DNA of 64,000 nt from Modicisalibacter radicis (GTDB taxonomy: Bacteria; Pseudomonadota; Gammaproteobacteria; Pseudomonadales; Halomonadaceae), in NCBI RefSeq assembly GCF_900961225.1, contig NZ_CAAHFN010000033.1, forward strand, positions 1-64,000, given 5' to 3'. Position numbers and translations under genes: made by a program. The notes beneath the pieces are model-generated. The model ran no database searches. It was given only the letters and a program-made list of their open reading frames with translations, and had not been told where the DNA came from. This document shows positions 28,327-37,499 of this stretch, piece by piece. The first letter of the stretch is position 1, and each line of letters starts with the position of its first letter.

Positions 28327-28827
28327 TCAACGCGGCGTCAATCGCGACAGTCCCAGCATCGTCAAGGTCCTGTCGGCCAAGCCCTCGACGGCATCGACCT
28401 CGCTCAGGCGGGCGTGATAATGCTCGGAAAGGAACGGTTTACCGGCCAGCAGATGATCGAGATATTCGCGCGCCGGACGCAACGACTCGCGGGTCTTGCC
28501 GGCAACGGCGATATATACCCACGCCTCGATCGGCCCCTCGTCGGTTTCGACGCGGCAGGCATGGCGGCGATAATCGTGGGGCACGCCTTCGAAGGGATCC
28601 ATGAGCTCGATCTGTGCGGGATATTGCAGCTCGAACAGCGCGCCCTCGACCCGCGCCCCGGGCTCGGCCACCACATTGGCGTGGGCAATGCCGGGCACCC
28701 GCGAGGTCTTGTCGAAACGCAGCGCATGGTCGACCAGCACCCCCGGCAGGGCCCGCCGGGTATCGCCGATGCGTGCCACCACCCGGGCGACGTTCATGTT
28801 GCTGCCATAGGCGAAGTAGTAGGCCAT
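28327..28827 (-). CDS. Gamma-glutamylcyclotransferase-family protein
   Basis: A 166-residue protein with the diagnostic N-terminal YFAYGSNMN loop and FDPFEG-like region (ELMDPFEGVPHDYRRHAC) of the GGCT/AIG2 fold. The catalytic acid is probably Glu79 in DPFEG, as in related enzymes. Relatives release 5-oxoproline from gamma-glutamyl peptides, but the family includes proteins of other function. It lies two bases after the YqcC-family gene, so the two are co-transcribed. Confidence 0.83.
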   Translation of the reverse strand: MAYYFAYGSNMNVARVVARIGDTRRALPGVLVDHALRFDKTSRVPGIAHANVVAEPGARVEGALFELQYPAQIELMDPFEGVPHDYRRHACRVETDEGPIEAWVYIAVAGKTRESLRPAREYLDHLLAGKPFLSEHYHARLSEVDAVEGLADRTLTMLGLSRLTPR

Positions 28828-28829
28828 GC

Positions 28830-29156
28830 TCAGGACTCCGTGACGATACGATCCACCTCGGCGACCGCCGCCACCAGGACCGCACGGTTGCTTGGCTTGC
28901 TGTTCTGCAGGTAGGCCTCGGCGGCCGGCGCCACTTCACAGCTCGCCGGTAGCGGCGCCCGCGCGTCCACCAGGGCCTGAAGGCGCGCGATGAAGACATA
29001 GCGCAGCCATTGCGCCAGGTCCATGGTATCGACGCAGAATGGCTGGGCGCTGTCGAAGGCCTCGGGGGCGGGGCGCGCGGTGTCCCAGAGATCGATACTG
29101 CGCAGCGCCGACTCGAGTTCACCGAGCGCCTGGTCGAGTTGCTGGTGGGCAGTCAT
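28830..29156 (-). CDS. YqcC family protein (DUF446)
   Basis: A 108-residue helical protein with the DUF446 pattern LRSIDLWDTARPAPEAFDSA, QPFCVDTMDLAQWLRYVFIA and later LPASCEVAPAAEAYL. Function is unestablished; in enterobacteria yqcC neighbours truC. Here it precedes the GGCT-family gene by two bases on the same strand. Confidence 0.85.
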   Translation of the reverse strand: MTAHQQLDQALGELESALRSIDLWDTARPAPEAFDSAQPFCVDTMDLAQWLRYVFIARLQALVDARAPLPASCEVAPAAEAYLQNSKPSNRAVLVAAVAEVDRIVTES

Positions 29157-29230
29157 TGCGGCTCCGTCAATAGCAAAACGCCATTATCGCGCGGGCCGGA
29201 GTCGCGCGCCAAGGGGCCGACCAGACGACC

Positions 29231-29986
29231 TCAAGGCTCGCCCAGCGACTGGCCGGCCAGCACCTTGCGCAGGAAACTGCGGGTACGTTCGTCACGCGGC
29301 GCGGAAAACAACGCCGCGGGCGGGCCCTGCTCGACGATACGACCGCCGTCCATGAAGATCACCCGATCGGCGACGTCCCGGGCGAAGCCCATTTCATGGG
29401 TCACCACCAGCATGGTCTGACGCTCGTCGGCAAGCTGCTTCATCACTCCCAGGACTTCCTCGACCCACTCCGGGTCCAGCGAGGAGGTCGGCTCGTCGAA
29501 CAGGATGACTTCCGCCTGTGCGGCCATCGCCCGGCCGATGCCCACGCGTTGCTGCTGGCCGCCGGAAAGCGATGCCGGATAGGCGTCCGCCTTGTCGGAC
29601 AGGCCGATACGTTCGAGGATCTCGCGAGCCTGCCGGTGGGCACGCGGCTTCGCCCAGCCGTTGACCACGATCAGCCCCTCGGCGATGTTCTCCAGCGCCG
29701 TCTTGTTGGCGAACAGGGCGTAATTCTGAAAGACGAAGGCCGTGCGCCGGCGCAGCTCGAGAATGTCCCGCTTGCTGGCCCGCTTGGCCTCGACCGTCAG
29801 GTCGCCGACCGTGACCTGCCCGGCCTCCGGGCGCTCGAGGAAGTTCACGCAGCGCAGCAGCGTCGACTTGCCGGTGCCCGAGGGGCCGATCACGACGATG
29901 ATCTCGCCCCGCTCGATGGCCAGGTCGATGCCGTCGAGTACCGTGCTGTCGCCGAAGCGCTTGGTCAGTCCCTTGAGTTCGATCAT
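29231..29986 (-). CDS. Polar amino-acid ABC importer ATPase (TcyN-like, probably L-cystine)
   Basis: A 251-residue ATPase with Walker [10 protein letters not shown], signature [14 protein letters not shown], Walker [14 protein letters not shown] and switch His in VVTHEMGFA. The segment [23 protein letters not shown] is especially like TcyN/YtmN cystine-uptake ATPases, so L-cystine is the best substrate guess. The ATG at 29986 overlaps the permease stop (ATGA-type junction). It is last in the binding protein-permease-ATPase operon. Confidence 0.88.
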   Translation of the reverse strand: MIELKGLTKRFGDSTVLDGIDLAIERGEIIVVIGPSGTGKSTLLRCVNFLERPEAGQVTVGDLTVEAKRASKRDILELRRRTAFVFQNYALFANKTALENIAEGLIVVNGWAKPRAHRQAREILERIGLSDKADAYPASLSGGQQQRVGIGRAMAAQAEVILFDEPTSSLDPEWVEEVLGVMKQLADERQTMLVVTHEMGFARDVADRVIFMDGGRIVEQGPPAALFSAPRDERTRSFLRKVLAGQSLGEP

Positions 29987-30657
29987 CGCCGATAGGCCTT
30001 GTTGAGTCGGGTTTCGAGACGACGCTGCAGCCAGGCCAGCGATTCGACGATCACCCAGTAGAAAATCGCCACGGTGATGAACGCCTCGAAATACAGGAAG
30101 CTGCCCGCCGCCTCCTTCTGGGTGGCGCCCATCAGTTCGGTGACCCCCAGCGTGAAGGCCAGCGACGTCGCCTTGATCATGTCGATGAAGTAGTTCATCA
30201 GCGTAGGTACCGCGACCCGCGTGGCCTGGGGCAGCACGATGCGCCGCATGAGTTGAAGGTTGGTCATGCCCACCGACAGTGCCGCCTCGGTCTGACTACG
30301 GTCGACGCCGACGATGGCGGCGCGTATCGATTCCGCCATGTAGGCCGAAAAATGCAGCGTCAGGCCGAGGATCGTCGCCGTGATGCCGTTGATCTGGGTC
30401 AGCGCACTGACCAGCTGCGGCAGACCGTAATAGAACAGGAACAGCTGAACCAGCAGGGGCGTGCCGCGAAAGAACGAGATGAACAGCAGCGTCAGGGCAT
30501 TGAGGCCGGGCACGCGCAGCACCCGTACCACCGCCAACGCGGCGGCCAGGGCCAGTCCCAGTACCATCCCGGCCGCCGCCATTTCCAGGGTCAGCGGCAG
30601 GTAGCCGAGCAGGACCGGCACCAGACCCAGCATGTAGTCGATATTCAAGGTGTTCAT
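29983..30657 (-). CDS. Polar amino-acid ABC importer permease
   Basis: A 224-residue His/Glu/Gln/Arg-type permease with about five membrane helices. The family pattern [28 protein letters not shown] is followed by the EAA coupling loop ([20 protein letters not shown] then RIVLPQA). It forms the inner-membrane channel for the cystine-type importer encoded around it. The stop overlaps the ATPase start by four bases. Confidence 0.9.
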   Translation of the reverse strand: MNTLNIDYMLGLVPVLLGYLPLTLEMAAAGMVLGLALAAALAVVRVLRVPGLNALTLLFISFFRGTPLLVQLFLFYYGLPQLVSALTQINGITATILGLTLHFSAYMAESIRAAIVGVDRSQTEAALSVGMTNLQLMRRIVLPQATRVAVPTLMNYFIDMIKATSLAFTLGVTELMGATQKEAAGSFLYFEAFITVAIFYWVIVESLAWLQRRLETRLNKAYRR

Positions 30658-30673
30658 TCAAGTGATCCGGCGC

Positions 30674-31438
30674 TTAACGCTGAGTGATGTCGGTACCGAA
30701 CCAGCGCTGGGAGATCTTCTCCAGGGTGCCGTTCTCGCGCAGCGTCGCCAGCGCTTCGTCGAAGCGATCGCGCAGCGCGCGCCCCTGCTCGGTATCGCGG
30801 AACGGCAGGGCATTGCGGATCTCCGAGAACGGCTTGCCGGCGAGTTCCAGCGGCAGCGGCTTTTCCTTGATCACCTGCGAGGCGCTCACGCGGTCCATGA
30901 CGAAGGCATCGACCCGACCCAGCGCGGTGTCCTGCTCGATGTTGCTCTCGTAGGTGCGAATGTCGATCTCGTCGGAATAGGGCAGTTCGCGCAGCAGCTG
31001 TTCGTAATTCGAGCCCAGGTTGACCGCCACGGTCTTGCCCCGCAGGTCCTCGACCCCTTCGATGGTGTCATTGCCCTCGCGGGTCACTACCTGGGCACCG
31101 TCATAGACGTAGGGCTCGGTAAAGGCGTACTTGGCCTGGCGCTCCTCGGTGATGGTGATCTGGTTGGCGATGGTATCGATACGCCCCGACTCGAGCATGC
31201 CGAACAGTCCCGAGAAGTTCGCGGTGACGAATTCGATATCCGCGCCCATCTGCTCGCCCAGCGCATTCATCACGTCGACCTCGAACCCCTTGAGCTGGTC
31301 CTGCTCGACGAAGGTGAACGGGAAATAACCGCCCGACATGCCGACCTTGAAACTGTCGTCGTCCGGCGCCTGCGCCATCGCTCCCAAAGGCGCCGCCATT
31401 AGAGTGCCCAATGCCAGGGTTGCCAGTAATCGCCGCAT
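30674..31438 (-). CDS. Polar amino-acid ABC importer binding protein (probably cystine)
   Basis: A 254-residue family-3 periplasmic receptor with signal peptide (LATLALGTLMAAPLGAMAQ). SGGYFPFTFVEQDQLKGFEV is followed by DVMNALGEQMGADIEF and then ITITEERQAKYAFTEPYVYD, the core ligand-binding motifs. It is first in a three-gene operon and lies 16 bases before the permease. Cystine is inferred from the ATPase type. A 25-bp inverted repeat lies 25 bp upstream of its start. Confidence 0.88.
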   Translation of the reverse strand: MRRLLATLALGTLMAAPLGAMAQAPDDDSFKVGMSGGYFPFTFVEQDQLKGFEVDVMNALGEQMGADIEFVTANFSGLFGMLESGRIDTIANQITITEERQAKYAFTEPYVYDGAQVVTREGNDTIEGVEDLRGKTVAVNLGSNYEQLLRELPYSDEIDIRTYESNIEQDTALGRVDAFVMDRVSASQVIKEKPLPLELAGKPFSEIRNALPFRDTEQGRALRDRFDEALATLRENGTLEKISQRWFGTDITQR

Positions 31439-31463
31439 GATGACTCTCCGTATGCAAGAACAA

Positions 31464-31488
31464 GAATAAACGAATGGTACGTTTATTC
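31464..31488. promoter_or_regulatory. Inverted repeat upstream of the amino-acid ABC operon
   Basis: GAATAAACG-N7-CGTTTATTC, perfect 9-bp arms, lies 26 bp upstream of the binding-protein start codon on the minus strand. Its AT-rich arms differ from surrounding DNA, and its position at the expected promoter or leader suggests an operator. The regulator is unknown. Confidence 0.55.
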
Positions 31489-31742
31489 GATTTGGTTACA
31501 TAGCTTAGTAACTTGAGCCGCCTTTGACCAATAGCGACTAACTATTTGTGCCCCCGCCCACCGCGCAACTTGATTCACAGTTTTCCTGAAAGAGCCTGTG
31601 GATAATCGCTGGAAAAGCCCCGCTTGCGCCCATGCCGCCTGGGCCGGGGCAAGCTGGTCAAAAACCGACCAGCCAGTGACTCATCAGGGTGGCAAGGGCG
31701 ACGACGACGCGCTACAGTGCGCGGCTCAACCGCGAGGACGCC

Positions 31743-32771
31743 ATGCCGCCGATACAAACGCTTTGCGACTTCTTCATCCGCAGCGGCGCCCAGGTCCGTT
31801 TCTACTCGCTGGGCCGTCGGGTCGCTGCCTGCCCCGAGGCCACGCTGGCCGCCTTCGAATCGGGCACCCGGCCCTGGCCGCTGCCCTGGCTGGGCCGAGC
31901 CCAATTGGCCTGCGTGTTTCGCCTCGGCGATAGCGACGATCCACTGGTCTGGTTCCTGTCGCTGCCCCTGGACGAGCAGGGTCTGCTCGACCCGGCGCCG
32001 CGCGATGCCTTCCTGCAGCGACTGCTGGAAACCCTGGGACGCTCGGCCAACCGGCTGCAGGGCGACGAAGGCCAGCAGATCGACAACCTGATGCAGGACA
32101 ATCCGCTGGCCTTCACCCCCGACGTCGTTCAGCGTTCGCTGCTGCATGCCCGTGCCAGCGCCGACCTGGGACGACCCGCCAGCGAGCATTTCGAGCTCGC
32201 CGAGAGCTATCTCCTGGCGCCGGACCAGCAGGCCCAGTGGCCGGCCCTCGGCCTGCAAGGCGTGGCGGACTTCAGCGTGCGCCACGACGAGGTCCAGGCC
32301 GTCAGGCTGGCGGCACGACTGGACACGCTCCCGGTCGAAGTGCTGCGTCCGCTGAGCCACTGCCTGGAGCACGTCGAGCCCGGACGCGAATTGGTTCGGG
32401 CGTTGATTGCCCGGGGCGAGGCGGCCGCTCATGCGGGCGATATCGAGACATTCAGTGCCTGCGTGCGCGGCGTCGGCCAAGGCGAGACCGCCCTCGTCGG
32501 CCCCTGGTACGATGCCTTGCTTGCCGACCGCGCCGCCTGCGGCCCGGATCTGCTCGCGGCGATCGCCGCGCGCGGCTGGGCGCACCTGGAGCACGCCCGG
32601 CGCCTGCCGCTTTTCCTCGACGCCCTGGCCCGCCACAGTCCGGGGGGCTTCACCAACGTGGTCCGCGATCTGGCATTGCTGCCCCGTCTGCGGTTACCGT
32701 TGCTGATGGAACTTCGGCAGGCCTCGCCGGAGTCGCCCGTCGGCCGATGCCTGCAGCCGCTCACCCATTGA
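31743..32771 (+). CDS. DUF3549 family protein
   Basis: A 342-residue protein matching DUF3549 of pseudomonads and relatives: it starts MPPIQTLCDFFIRSGAQVRF, then YSLGRRVAACPEATLAAFES. Predicted soluble and mainly helical, with HEAT-like alternation in the second half, but function is unknown. The ATG at 31743 matches the conserved domain start. The 300 bp upstream carry no gene. It is followed by a short tandem repeat and the rimB-rimK pair on the same strand. Confidence 0.78.
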   Translation: MPPIQTLCDFFIRSGAQVRFYSLGRRVAACPEATLAAFESGTRPWPLPWLGRAQLACVFRLGDSDDPLVWFLSLPLDEQGLLDPAPRDAFLQRLLETLGRSANRLQGDEGQQIDNLMQDNPLAFTPDVVQRSLLHARASADLGRPASEHFELAESYLLAPDQQAQWPALGLQGVADFSVRHDEVQAVRLAARLDTLPVEVLRPLSHCLEHVEPGRELVRALIARGEAAAHAGDIETFSACVRGVGQGETALVGPWYDALLADRAACGPDLLAAIAARGWAHLEHARRLPLFLDALARHSPGGFTNVVRDLALLPRLRLPLLMELRQASPESPVGRCLQPLTH

Positions 32772-32786
32772 GCCCTGTGCCGGACC

Positions 32787-32837
32787 GGCCGTAACAGACT
32801 GGCCGTACCAGACTGGCCGTACCAGACTGGCCGTACC
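32787..32837. repeat. 14-bp tandem repeat, about 3.6 copies
   Basis: Units of ggccgtaccagact (first copy with one A for C change) occur head to tail and end in a partial copy. The array lies between the DUF3549 stop and the rimB ribosome-binding site, so copy-number changes would alter only the intercistronic spacing. Confidence 0.9.
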
Positions 32838-32855
32838 CAACCAAAGGGAGCGCCG

Positions 32856-33293
32856 ATGAAAGCATTGCCCTACCAGGCGAAGGCGGTGATCGGCCGCCGC
32901 GAAATGGTGACCCTCCCGGAAATCGGCCTGACGCTGTGCTGCAAGGCCGACACCGGGGCCCGCACATCGTCCCTGCATGCCGAAGAGATAGAGACCTTCG
33001 AGGAGCATGGCCACCTGTGGGTCAGTTTCGTGACACGCGGCAGCGGCACCGAGAGCCCGGCGCACCCGGTCAGGATGCATCTTCACGACCGCCGCAAGGT
33101 GACCAGCTCCAACGGCCAGGCCGAATGGCGCTACATCATCCGCACCCACATGCAGCTCGGCGAACTCGACTACCCCGTCGAGCTCTCGCTGAGCGATCGC
33201 CGCAACATGCGCCATCCCATGTTGCTGGGGCGCCGTGCCATGCGCCGCCTGCTGGTCGCGCCGGGTGCCGCCTTCCTGCATGGCGAGCCCTGA
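32856..33293 (+). CDS. rimB: RimB-like retropepsin-type protease (ATP-dependent zinc protease family)
   Basis: A 145-residue protein of PF05618. The retropepsin-like active site is CKADTGARTSSLHA near residues 30-43, with LLGRRAMRRLLVAPG at the end forming the second flap region. In Pseudomonas RimB is encoded with RimK and regulates its glutamate-ligase activity. Here rimK follows 75 bp downstream, supporting that role. AAAGGGAG precedes the ATG at 32856. Confidence 0.87.
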   Translation: MKALPYQAKAVIGRREMVTLPEIGLTLCCKADTGARTSSLHAEEIETFEEHGHLWVSFVTRGSGTESPAHPVRMHLHDRRKVTSSNGQAEWRYIIRTHMQLGELDYPVELSLSDRRNMRHPMLLGRRAMRRLLVAPGAAFLHGEP

Positions 33294-33368
33294 GTGACCG
33301 CGACACGCTCGCCTAAATACCGCGCCACGCTATTCTAAACATCGCTTCCGCCCAGTCTGGAGAACACC

Positions 33369-34277
33369 ATGCACATCGCCCTGCTGTCGCGTAACCGCAA
33401 TCTGTACTCCACTCGCCGACTGGTCGAAGCGGGCCAGAGTCGAGGCCACAGCGTCCGCGTGGTCGACACGCTGCGCTGCTACATGAACATCGCTTCTCAC
33501 CGCCCATCGATTCACTACAAGGGTGCCGAACTCGAACCCTTCGATGCGGTGATACCGCGCATCGGCGCCTCGGTGACCTTCTATGGCTGCGCCGTGTTGC
33601 GCCAGTTCGAGATGATGAGCACCTATGTGCTCAACGACAATGTCTCCATTACCCGTTCCCGCGACAAGCTGCGCTCGTTGCAGCTGCTTTCGCGCAAGGG
33701 CCTGGGGCTACCGATCACCGGCTTCGCGCACTCGCCCGACGACATCCCCGACCTGATCACCATGGTCAAGGGCGCGCCACTGGTCATCAAGCTGCTGGAG
33801 GGCACCCAGGGGATCGGCGTGGTGCTCGCCGAGACCAACCAGGCCGCCGACAGCGTGATCCAGGCCTTCATGGGCATGAAGGCCAATATCATGGTGCAGG
33901 AATACATCAAGGAGGCGCGGGGCGCCGACATACGCTGCTTCGTGATCGGCGACAAGGTCGTCGCGTCGATGAAGCGCCAGGCCGCGGAGGGCGAGTTCCG
34001 CTCCAACCTGCACCGCGGCGGCAGCGCGAGCGTGATCCGCATCACCCCCGAGGAACGCTCCACGGCGATTCGCGCCGCCAAGGCGATGGGGTTGCGGGTG
34101 GCCGGCGTCGATCTGCTACGTTCCAATCATGGCCCGGTCATCATGGAGGTCAACTCCTCGCCGGGGCTCCAGGGAATCGAGAATGCCACGGGCCGCGACA
34201 TTGCCGGACTGATCATCGAGCACCTGGAAAAGAACGCCGCCACCCCGCGCAAGGCGCCGCCCAAACCCAAGGGTTAA
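33369..34277 (+). CDS. rimK: Ribosomal protein S6--L-glutamate ligase
   Basis: A 302-residue ATP-grasp ligase that adds glutamate residues to the C-terminus of ribosomal protein S6. The family start [20 protein letters not shown] is followed by [15 protein letters not shown], the ATP-binding [39 protein letters not shown] and the metal site [17 protein letters not shown]. Length is the usual 300 residues. It is paired with rimB. A Pro-Lys-rich tail ([10 protein letters not shown]) ends it. Confidence 0.95.
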   Translation: MHIALLSRNRNLYSTRRLVEAGQSRGHSVRVVDTLRCYMNIASHRPSIHYKGAELEPFDAVIPRIGASVTFYGCAVLRQFEMMSTYVLNDNVSITRSRDKLRSLQLLSRKGLGLPITGFAHSPDDIPDLITMVKGAPLVIKLLEGTQGIGVVLAETNQAADSVIQAFMGMKANIMVQEYIKEARGADIRCFVIGDKVVASMKRQAAEGEFRSNLHRGGSASVIRITPEERSTAIRAAKAMGLRVAGVDLLRSNHGPVIMEVNSSPGLQGIENATGRDIAGLIIEHLEKNAATPRKAPPKPKG

Positions 34278-34321
34278 GTGTCGCGCCCCGCCGCCGATAA
34301 CCTTGGCGACGCCATTTCGAT

Positions 34322-34368
34322 GGAAACACAGTATTTCTTGCCGCCAGGGGTAGCAAAACACTGTTTCC
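34322..34368. promoter_or_regulatory. Imperfect inverted repeat with an AACAnTGTT box
   Basis: TGGAAACACAGTATTT and AAAACACTGTTTCCA face each other with about 18 bp between. The right arm shares a 12-base AAAACACTGTTT core with the box at the ompW promoter. It lies 39-85 bp before the start codon at 34407. It may be a shared operator; it could alternatively form a bulged hairpin after rimK. Confidence 0.5.
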
Positions 34369-34406
34369 AGCCGCACAATCTGCGTCACCGGAGGAGGTGA
34401 CTGCTC

Positions 34407-34853
34407 ATGTTTCTCGATAATCGCCAAGTGGCGATGGACAACGTACTGGAAGCGCTGGCCGACAGCCTCGATTACTTCCAGGACAATCTCGAACGCTTGC
34501 GCCCATCGTTGCGCGACGCGCTCAAGCCGCATTTCGAGGAGCGCGGCGAAGCGATGCGCGAACTCCAGGCGCTCGCCAAGCAGCACCTCGACATCCTGCC
34601 CCGTGACGCCGACGTCGAGCGCGACGACTATCTGTGGCTGTGGAGTCGGCTGAAGAGCTTCGTCGGCGATGACAGCCAGGTACTGGTCGGCGAACTGCTC
34701 GAACAGGAGCGGGTGGTCATGCAGTCGTTGTCGACCCTGTACACGCACCCCCTGCCCGATTCCATCGAACCGGTCATCGAGCGCTGCTGGAAGGGCTGTC
34801 GCGCGTTGATCCGTGAACTCTACAAGCTGCAGAAGCCCAAGCAGCGCCGGTGA
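34407..34853 (+). CDS. Hypothetical four-helix protein
   Basis: A 148-residue, wholly helical-looking soluble protein (VLEALADSLDYFQDNLERLR; LKSFVGDDSQVLVGELLEQE; ERCWKGCRALIRELYKLQKP). Length and helix pattern resemble PA2169/DUF2383-type four-helix bundles, but no diagnostic metal ligands were recognised, so no family is claimed. GGAGGAGGT precedes the ATG at a good distance. The upstream box shared with ompW suggests common regulation. Confidence 0.65.
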   Translation: MFLDNRQVAMDNVLEALADSLDYFQDNLERLRPSLRDALKPHFEERGEAMRELQALAKQHLDILPRDADVERDDYLWLWSRLKSFVGDDSQVLVGELLEQERVVMQSLSTLYTHPLPDSIEPVIERCWKGCRALIRELYKLQKPKQRR

Positions 34854-34916
34854 CTCGTGGCCCGGAGAAGGGTCGCCGGGCTTCGTGCACCGGCTCCGCG
34901 AAGCGTGTCCATGCGC

Positions 34917-35594
34917 TCACCCCCCCGCCGGCGCGATTTGCAGGGGTTCCGGAGGCCCCAGGAAATAGGGTTCGCGGTGCCACAGATAGAGATCGCCCAG
35001 CGTCGCCACCCTCGCCAGCCATTCGCGCATGCGCAGGCGCCACTCTCCCGACACGCGCTGCGTCGGCGCGGCGCAGCCGGTCGCCTCGATGCCCAGCGCA
35101 TCGGCGATGAACAGCGCCCGCGGCAAATGCCAGTCCTGGGTAATCAACAGCGCCCGGTCGACGGCGAATATCTCCCGCGCGCGAACCAGGGTATCGAAGG
35201 TGCTGAAGCCGGCGTAGTCGAGCGTCATGGCGCTGTCGCGCACGTTCTCCTCGCGCAGGTCGCGCCACATGGTGACCGGCTCGTTGTAGTAGCGGGTGCG
35301 GTTGTCGCCGGAGAGCAGCAGGTGCTGGACGCGATGCATGCGCAGAAGGCGCGAGGCGGCGCCGAGCCGCGCGGCGTAATGCGGGTTGCGCCCGCCGCCA
35401 CGCGCCCAGTAGGACGTGCCGAAGACGATGCCGACCGGCGCCGCGCGACACAGCAGCAGATCCTCCTCGATGCGTCCCTGGGTTCGCGACAGCAACCACC
35501 AGTTGGCCGCCAGGACGACCCCGGCGGCCAACACCAACAGGGCGGCTGACCATCCAGCCGCCCGCTTGAGCCATGCGGTGCGCTTTGCCGCCAT
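34917..35594 (-). CDS. SanA/YdcF-family (DUF218) membrane-anchored protein
   Basis: A 225-residue protein with one N-terminal membrane helix (AAGWSAALLVLAAGVVLAAN) and a DUF218 domain: GIVFGTSYWARGGGRNPHYA, LLLSGDNRTRYYNEPVTM, TLDYAGFSTFDTLVRAREIF and LLITQDWHLPRALFIADALG. SanA of E. coli has the same architecture and affects envelope barrier function and vancomycin sensitivity. It lies 78 bp downstream of sufT on the same strand but is functionally unrelated. Confidence 0.85.
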   Translation of the reverse strand: MAAKRTAWLKRAAGWSAALLVLAAGVVLAANWWLLSRTQGRIEEDLLLCRAAPVGIVFGTSYWARGGGRNPHYAARLGAASRLLRMHRVQHLLLSGDNRTRYYNEPVTMWRDLREENVRDSAMTLDYAGFSTFDTLVRAREIFAVDRALLITQDWHLPRALFIADALGIEATGCAAPTQRVSGEWRLRMREWLARVATLGDLYLWHREPYFLGPPEPLQIAPAGG

Positions 35595-35671
35595 CGCCTG
35601 TCAGCTCTCCCGCCATTGCTGGGCCGCGCCGAAGCGCTCACGGTGCGTCGAGTGGGCAGCCCACTCGTGCG

Positions 35672-36238
35672 TCAGAAAAGGCCCAGTTCGAGCCGGGCTT
35701 CCTCGGTCATCATATCGCGACTCCAGGGCGGATCGAACACGATATCGATATGCACCCGTGAAATCGGCTCCGCGCCGAGGATCTTGCGCCGGGCATCCTC
35801 GGCGATCACATCGCCCATGCCGCAGCCGGGGGCCGTCAGGGTCATGCGCACGGTCACCACCCGCTCGCCGCTCAGCAAGTGCTCGATACGACAGCCATAG
35901 ACCAAGCCCAGATCGACGATATTGACCGGAATCTCGGGATCGAAACAGGTACGCAGCTGCTCCCAGACGAAGCGCTCGAGCGCCTCGTCGTCGGCGTCGG
36001 CGGGCAGCGTCGGCCGGGGCAGGGCTTCCAGACCGAGCGCATCGAGATCGCTGCCCTCGATCAGGAACATGCGCCCTTCGTAGCCCACGCTGACGGTACT
36101 GCCCTTGGCCTGCATGATCGAGACGATCGCATCCTCGGTGAGCGTGACGCTCTTGCCGAAGGGGATCGAGATCGCCTCGACATCGCGTTGCAGGGGCATC
36201 TGCTGCCCCTTGTAGAGAAGACTTTCCAGTGGCTGCAT
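35672..36238 (-). CDS. sufT: Fe-S assembly protein SufT (DUF59/MIP18-like)
   Basis: A 188-residue SufT. The C-terminal MIP18/DUF59 domain reads LRTCFDPEIPVNIVDLGLVY and MTLTAPGCGMGDVIAEDARR, containing the conserved cysteine; the N-terminal half is the SufT-specific extension. It helps mature Fe-S proteins, probably by handling or delivering clusters. The ATG at 36238 is 20 bp after the sufS stop, so it ends the suf operon. Confidence 0.92.
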   Translation of the reverse strand: MQPLESLLYKGQQMPLQRDVEAISIPFGKSVTLTEDAIVSIMQAKGSTVSVGYEGRMFLIEGSDLDALGLEALPRPTLPADADDEALERFVWEQLRTCFDPEIPVNIVDLGLVYGCRIEHLLSGERVVTVRMTLTAPGCGMGDVIAEDARRKILGAEPISRVHIDIVFDPPWSRDMMTEEARLELGLF

Positions 36239-36257
36239 TGCGGCTCCGTTGCCGAGT

Positions 36258-37499
36258 CTATCGCACCATCTCGACGGCACGCGCGAGCGCCGCGACGAAG
36301 ATATCGATCTCCTCGGGCGTGTTGTAGGCGGCAAAGGACGCCCGGCAGGTTGCTGTCACGCCAAAGTGCTGCAACAGCGGTTGAGCGCAGTGATTGCCGG
36401 TGCGGATAGCCACCCCCAACTGGTCGATCAGCAGCGCGATGTCCTGGGCATGCGCGCCGTCGACGACAAACGATACCACACCGGCCTTGTGCGGTGCGGT
36501 GCCCAGAAGGCGCAGGCCGGGAATACCGGCGAGCTGCTCGTGAGCATGCGCCAGCAGGCGCTGTTCCCAGGCGCCGATCAGCGCCACGCCGGTCTGCTCG
36601 ACCCACTCGAGCGCCCGCCCCAGCGCGATCACTTCGCCGATCGCCGGGGTGCCCGCCTCGAACTTGTGGGGGATCGCGGCGTACGTACTGCCGGCCTCGA
36701 AGGACACCGTGTCGATCATCTCGCCACCGCCCTGCCACGGTGGCATGGCCTCGAGCAGTTCGGCCTTGCCATAGAGCGCGCCGACGCCGGTCGGACCATA
36801 GACCTTGTGACCGGAAAAGGCATAGAAGTCGACGTCGAGCGCGGCCACGTCGATCGGCTCATGCGGCGCGGCCTGGGCGCCGTCGACGAGAATCAGCGCG
36901 TCGTGGGCGTGGGCGATGCGCGCCATCTCGGCGACCGGGTTGATCGTGCCGATGGCGTTGGAGACATGGTTGACCGCCACCAGCCGCGTGCGCTCGCTGA
37001 ACAGCTCGCGATAGGCGTCCATGTCGAGCACGCCGCGATCGTCGATCGGGATGACCCGGATGGTAAACCCCAGTTCGGCGGCCAGCAGCTGCCACGGCAC
37101 GATGTTGGAGTGGTGCTCGAGGCGCGAGACCAGCACTTCGTCGCCCGGCTTGAGGTTGCTTCGCCCCCAGCTGTTGGCGACCAGGTTGATCGCCTCGGTG
37201 GTGCCGCGCGTGAAGACGATCTCGCGGGACTCGCGGGCACCGATGAAATCGCGCACGGTGGCCCGCGTCGTCTCGAACGCGGCGGTCGCCTCGTCGGCCA
37301 GGGTATGCAGGCCGCGATGGATGTTGGCGTTGTAATGCCGGTAGTAGTGGTCGAGCGTCTCGATCACCTGGACCGGGGTCTGGCTGGTCGCGGCATTGTC
37401 GAGATAGACCAGCGGCTTGCCATGCACCTGCCGATCGAGGATCGGAAAGTCACGACGCACCTTCGCCACATCCAGGGTCAGTTCAGCCATCGCGGTCAT
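36258..37499 (-). CDS. sufS: Cysteine desulfurase SufS
   Basis: A 413-residue group-II cysteine desulfurase that removes sulfur from cysteine for cluster assembly. The PLP lysine lies in FYAFSGHKVYGPTGVGALYG, substrate contacts in NHVSNAIGTINPV, and the active-site cysteine in AIRTGNHCAQPLLQHFG, a short-loop type that usually needs SufE or SufU for sulfur transfer. The ATG at 37499 has AAGG at five bases and overlaps sufD by 17 bp; the next ATG at 37490 is an alternative. No sufE or sufU is adjacent. Confidence 0.94.
   Translation of the reverse strand: MTAMAELTLDVAKVRRDFPILDRQVHGKPLVYLDNAATSQTPVQVIETLDHYYRHYNANIHRGLHTLADEATAAFETTRATVRDFIGARESREIVFTRGTTEAINLVANSWGRSNLKPGDEVLVSRLEHHSNIVPWQLLAAELGFTIRVIPIDDRGVLDMDAYRELFSERTRLVAVNHVSNAIGTINPVAEMARIAHAHDALILVDGAQAAPHEPIDVAALDVDFYAFSGHKVYGPTGVGALYGKAELLEAMPPWQGGGEMIDTVSFEAGSTYAAIPHKFEAGTPAIGEVIALGRALEWVEQTGVALIGAWEQRLLAHAHEQLAGIPGLRLLGTAPHKAGVVSFVVDGAHAQDIALLIDQLGVAIRTGNHCAQPLLQHFGVTATCRASFAAYNTPEEIDIFVAALARAVEMVR

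Noticed and set aside
31597-31605. Perfect DnaA-box match TGTGGATAA
   Set aside because: A single 9-mer without neighbouring boxes, AT-rich unwinding region or dnaA/gidA context; not evidence of an origin.
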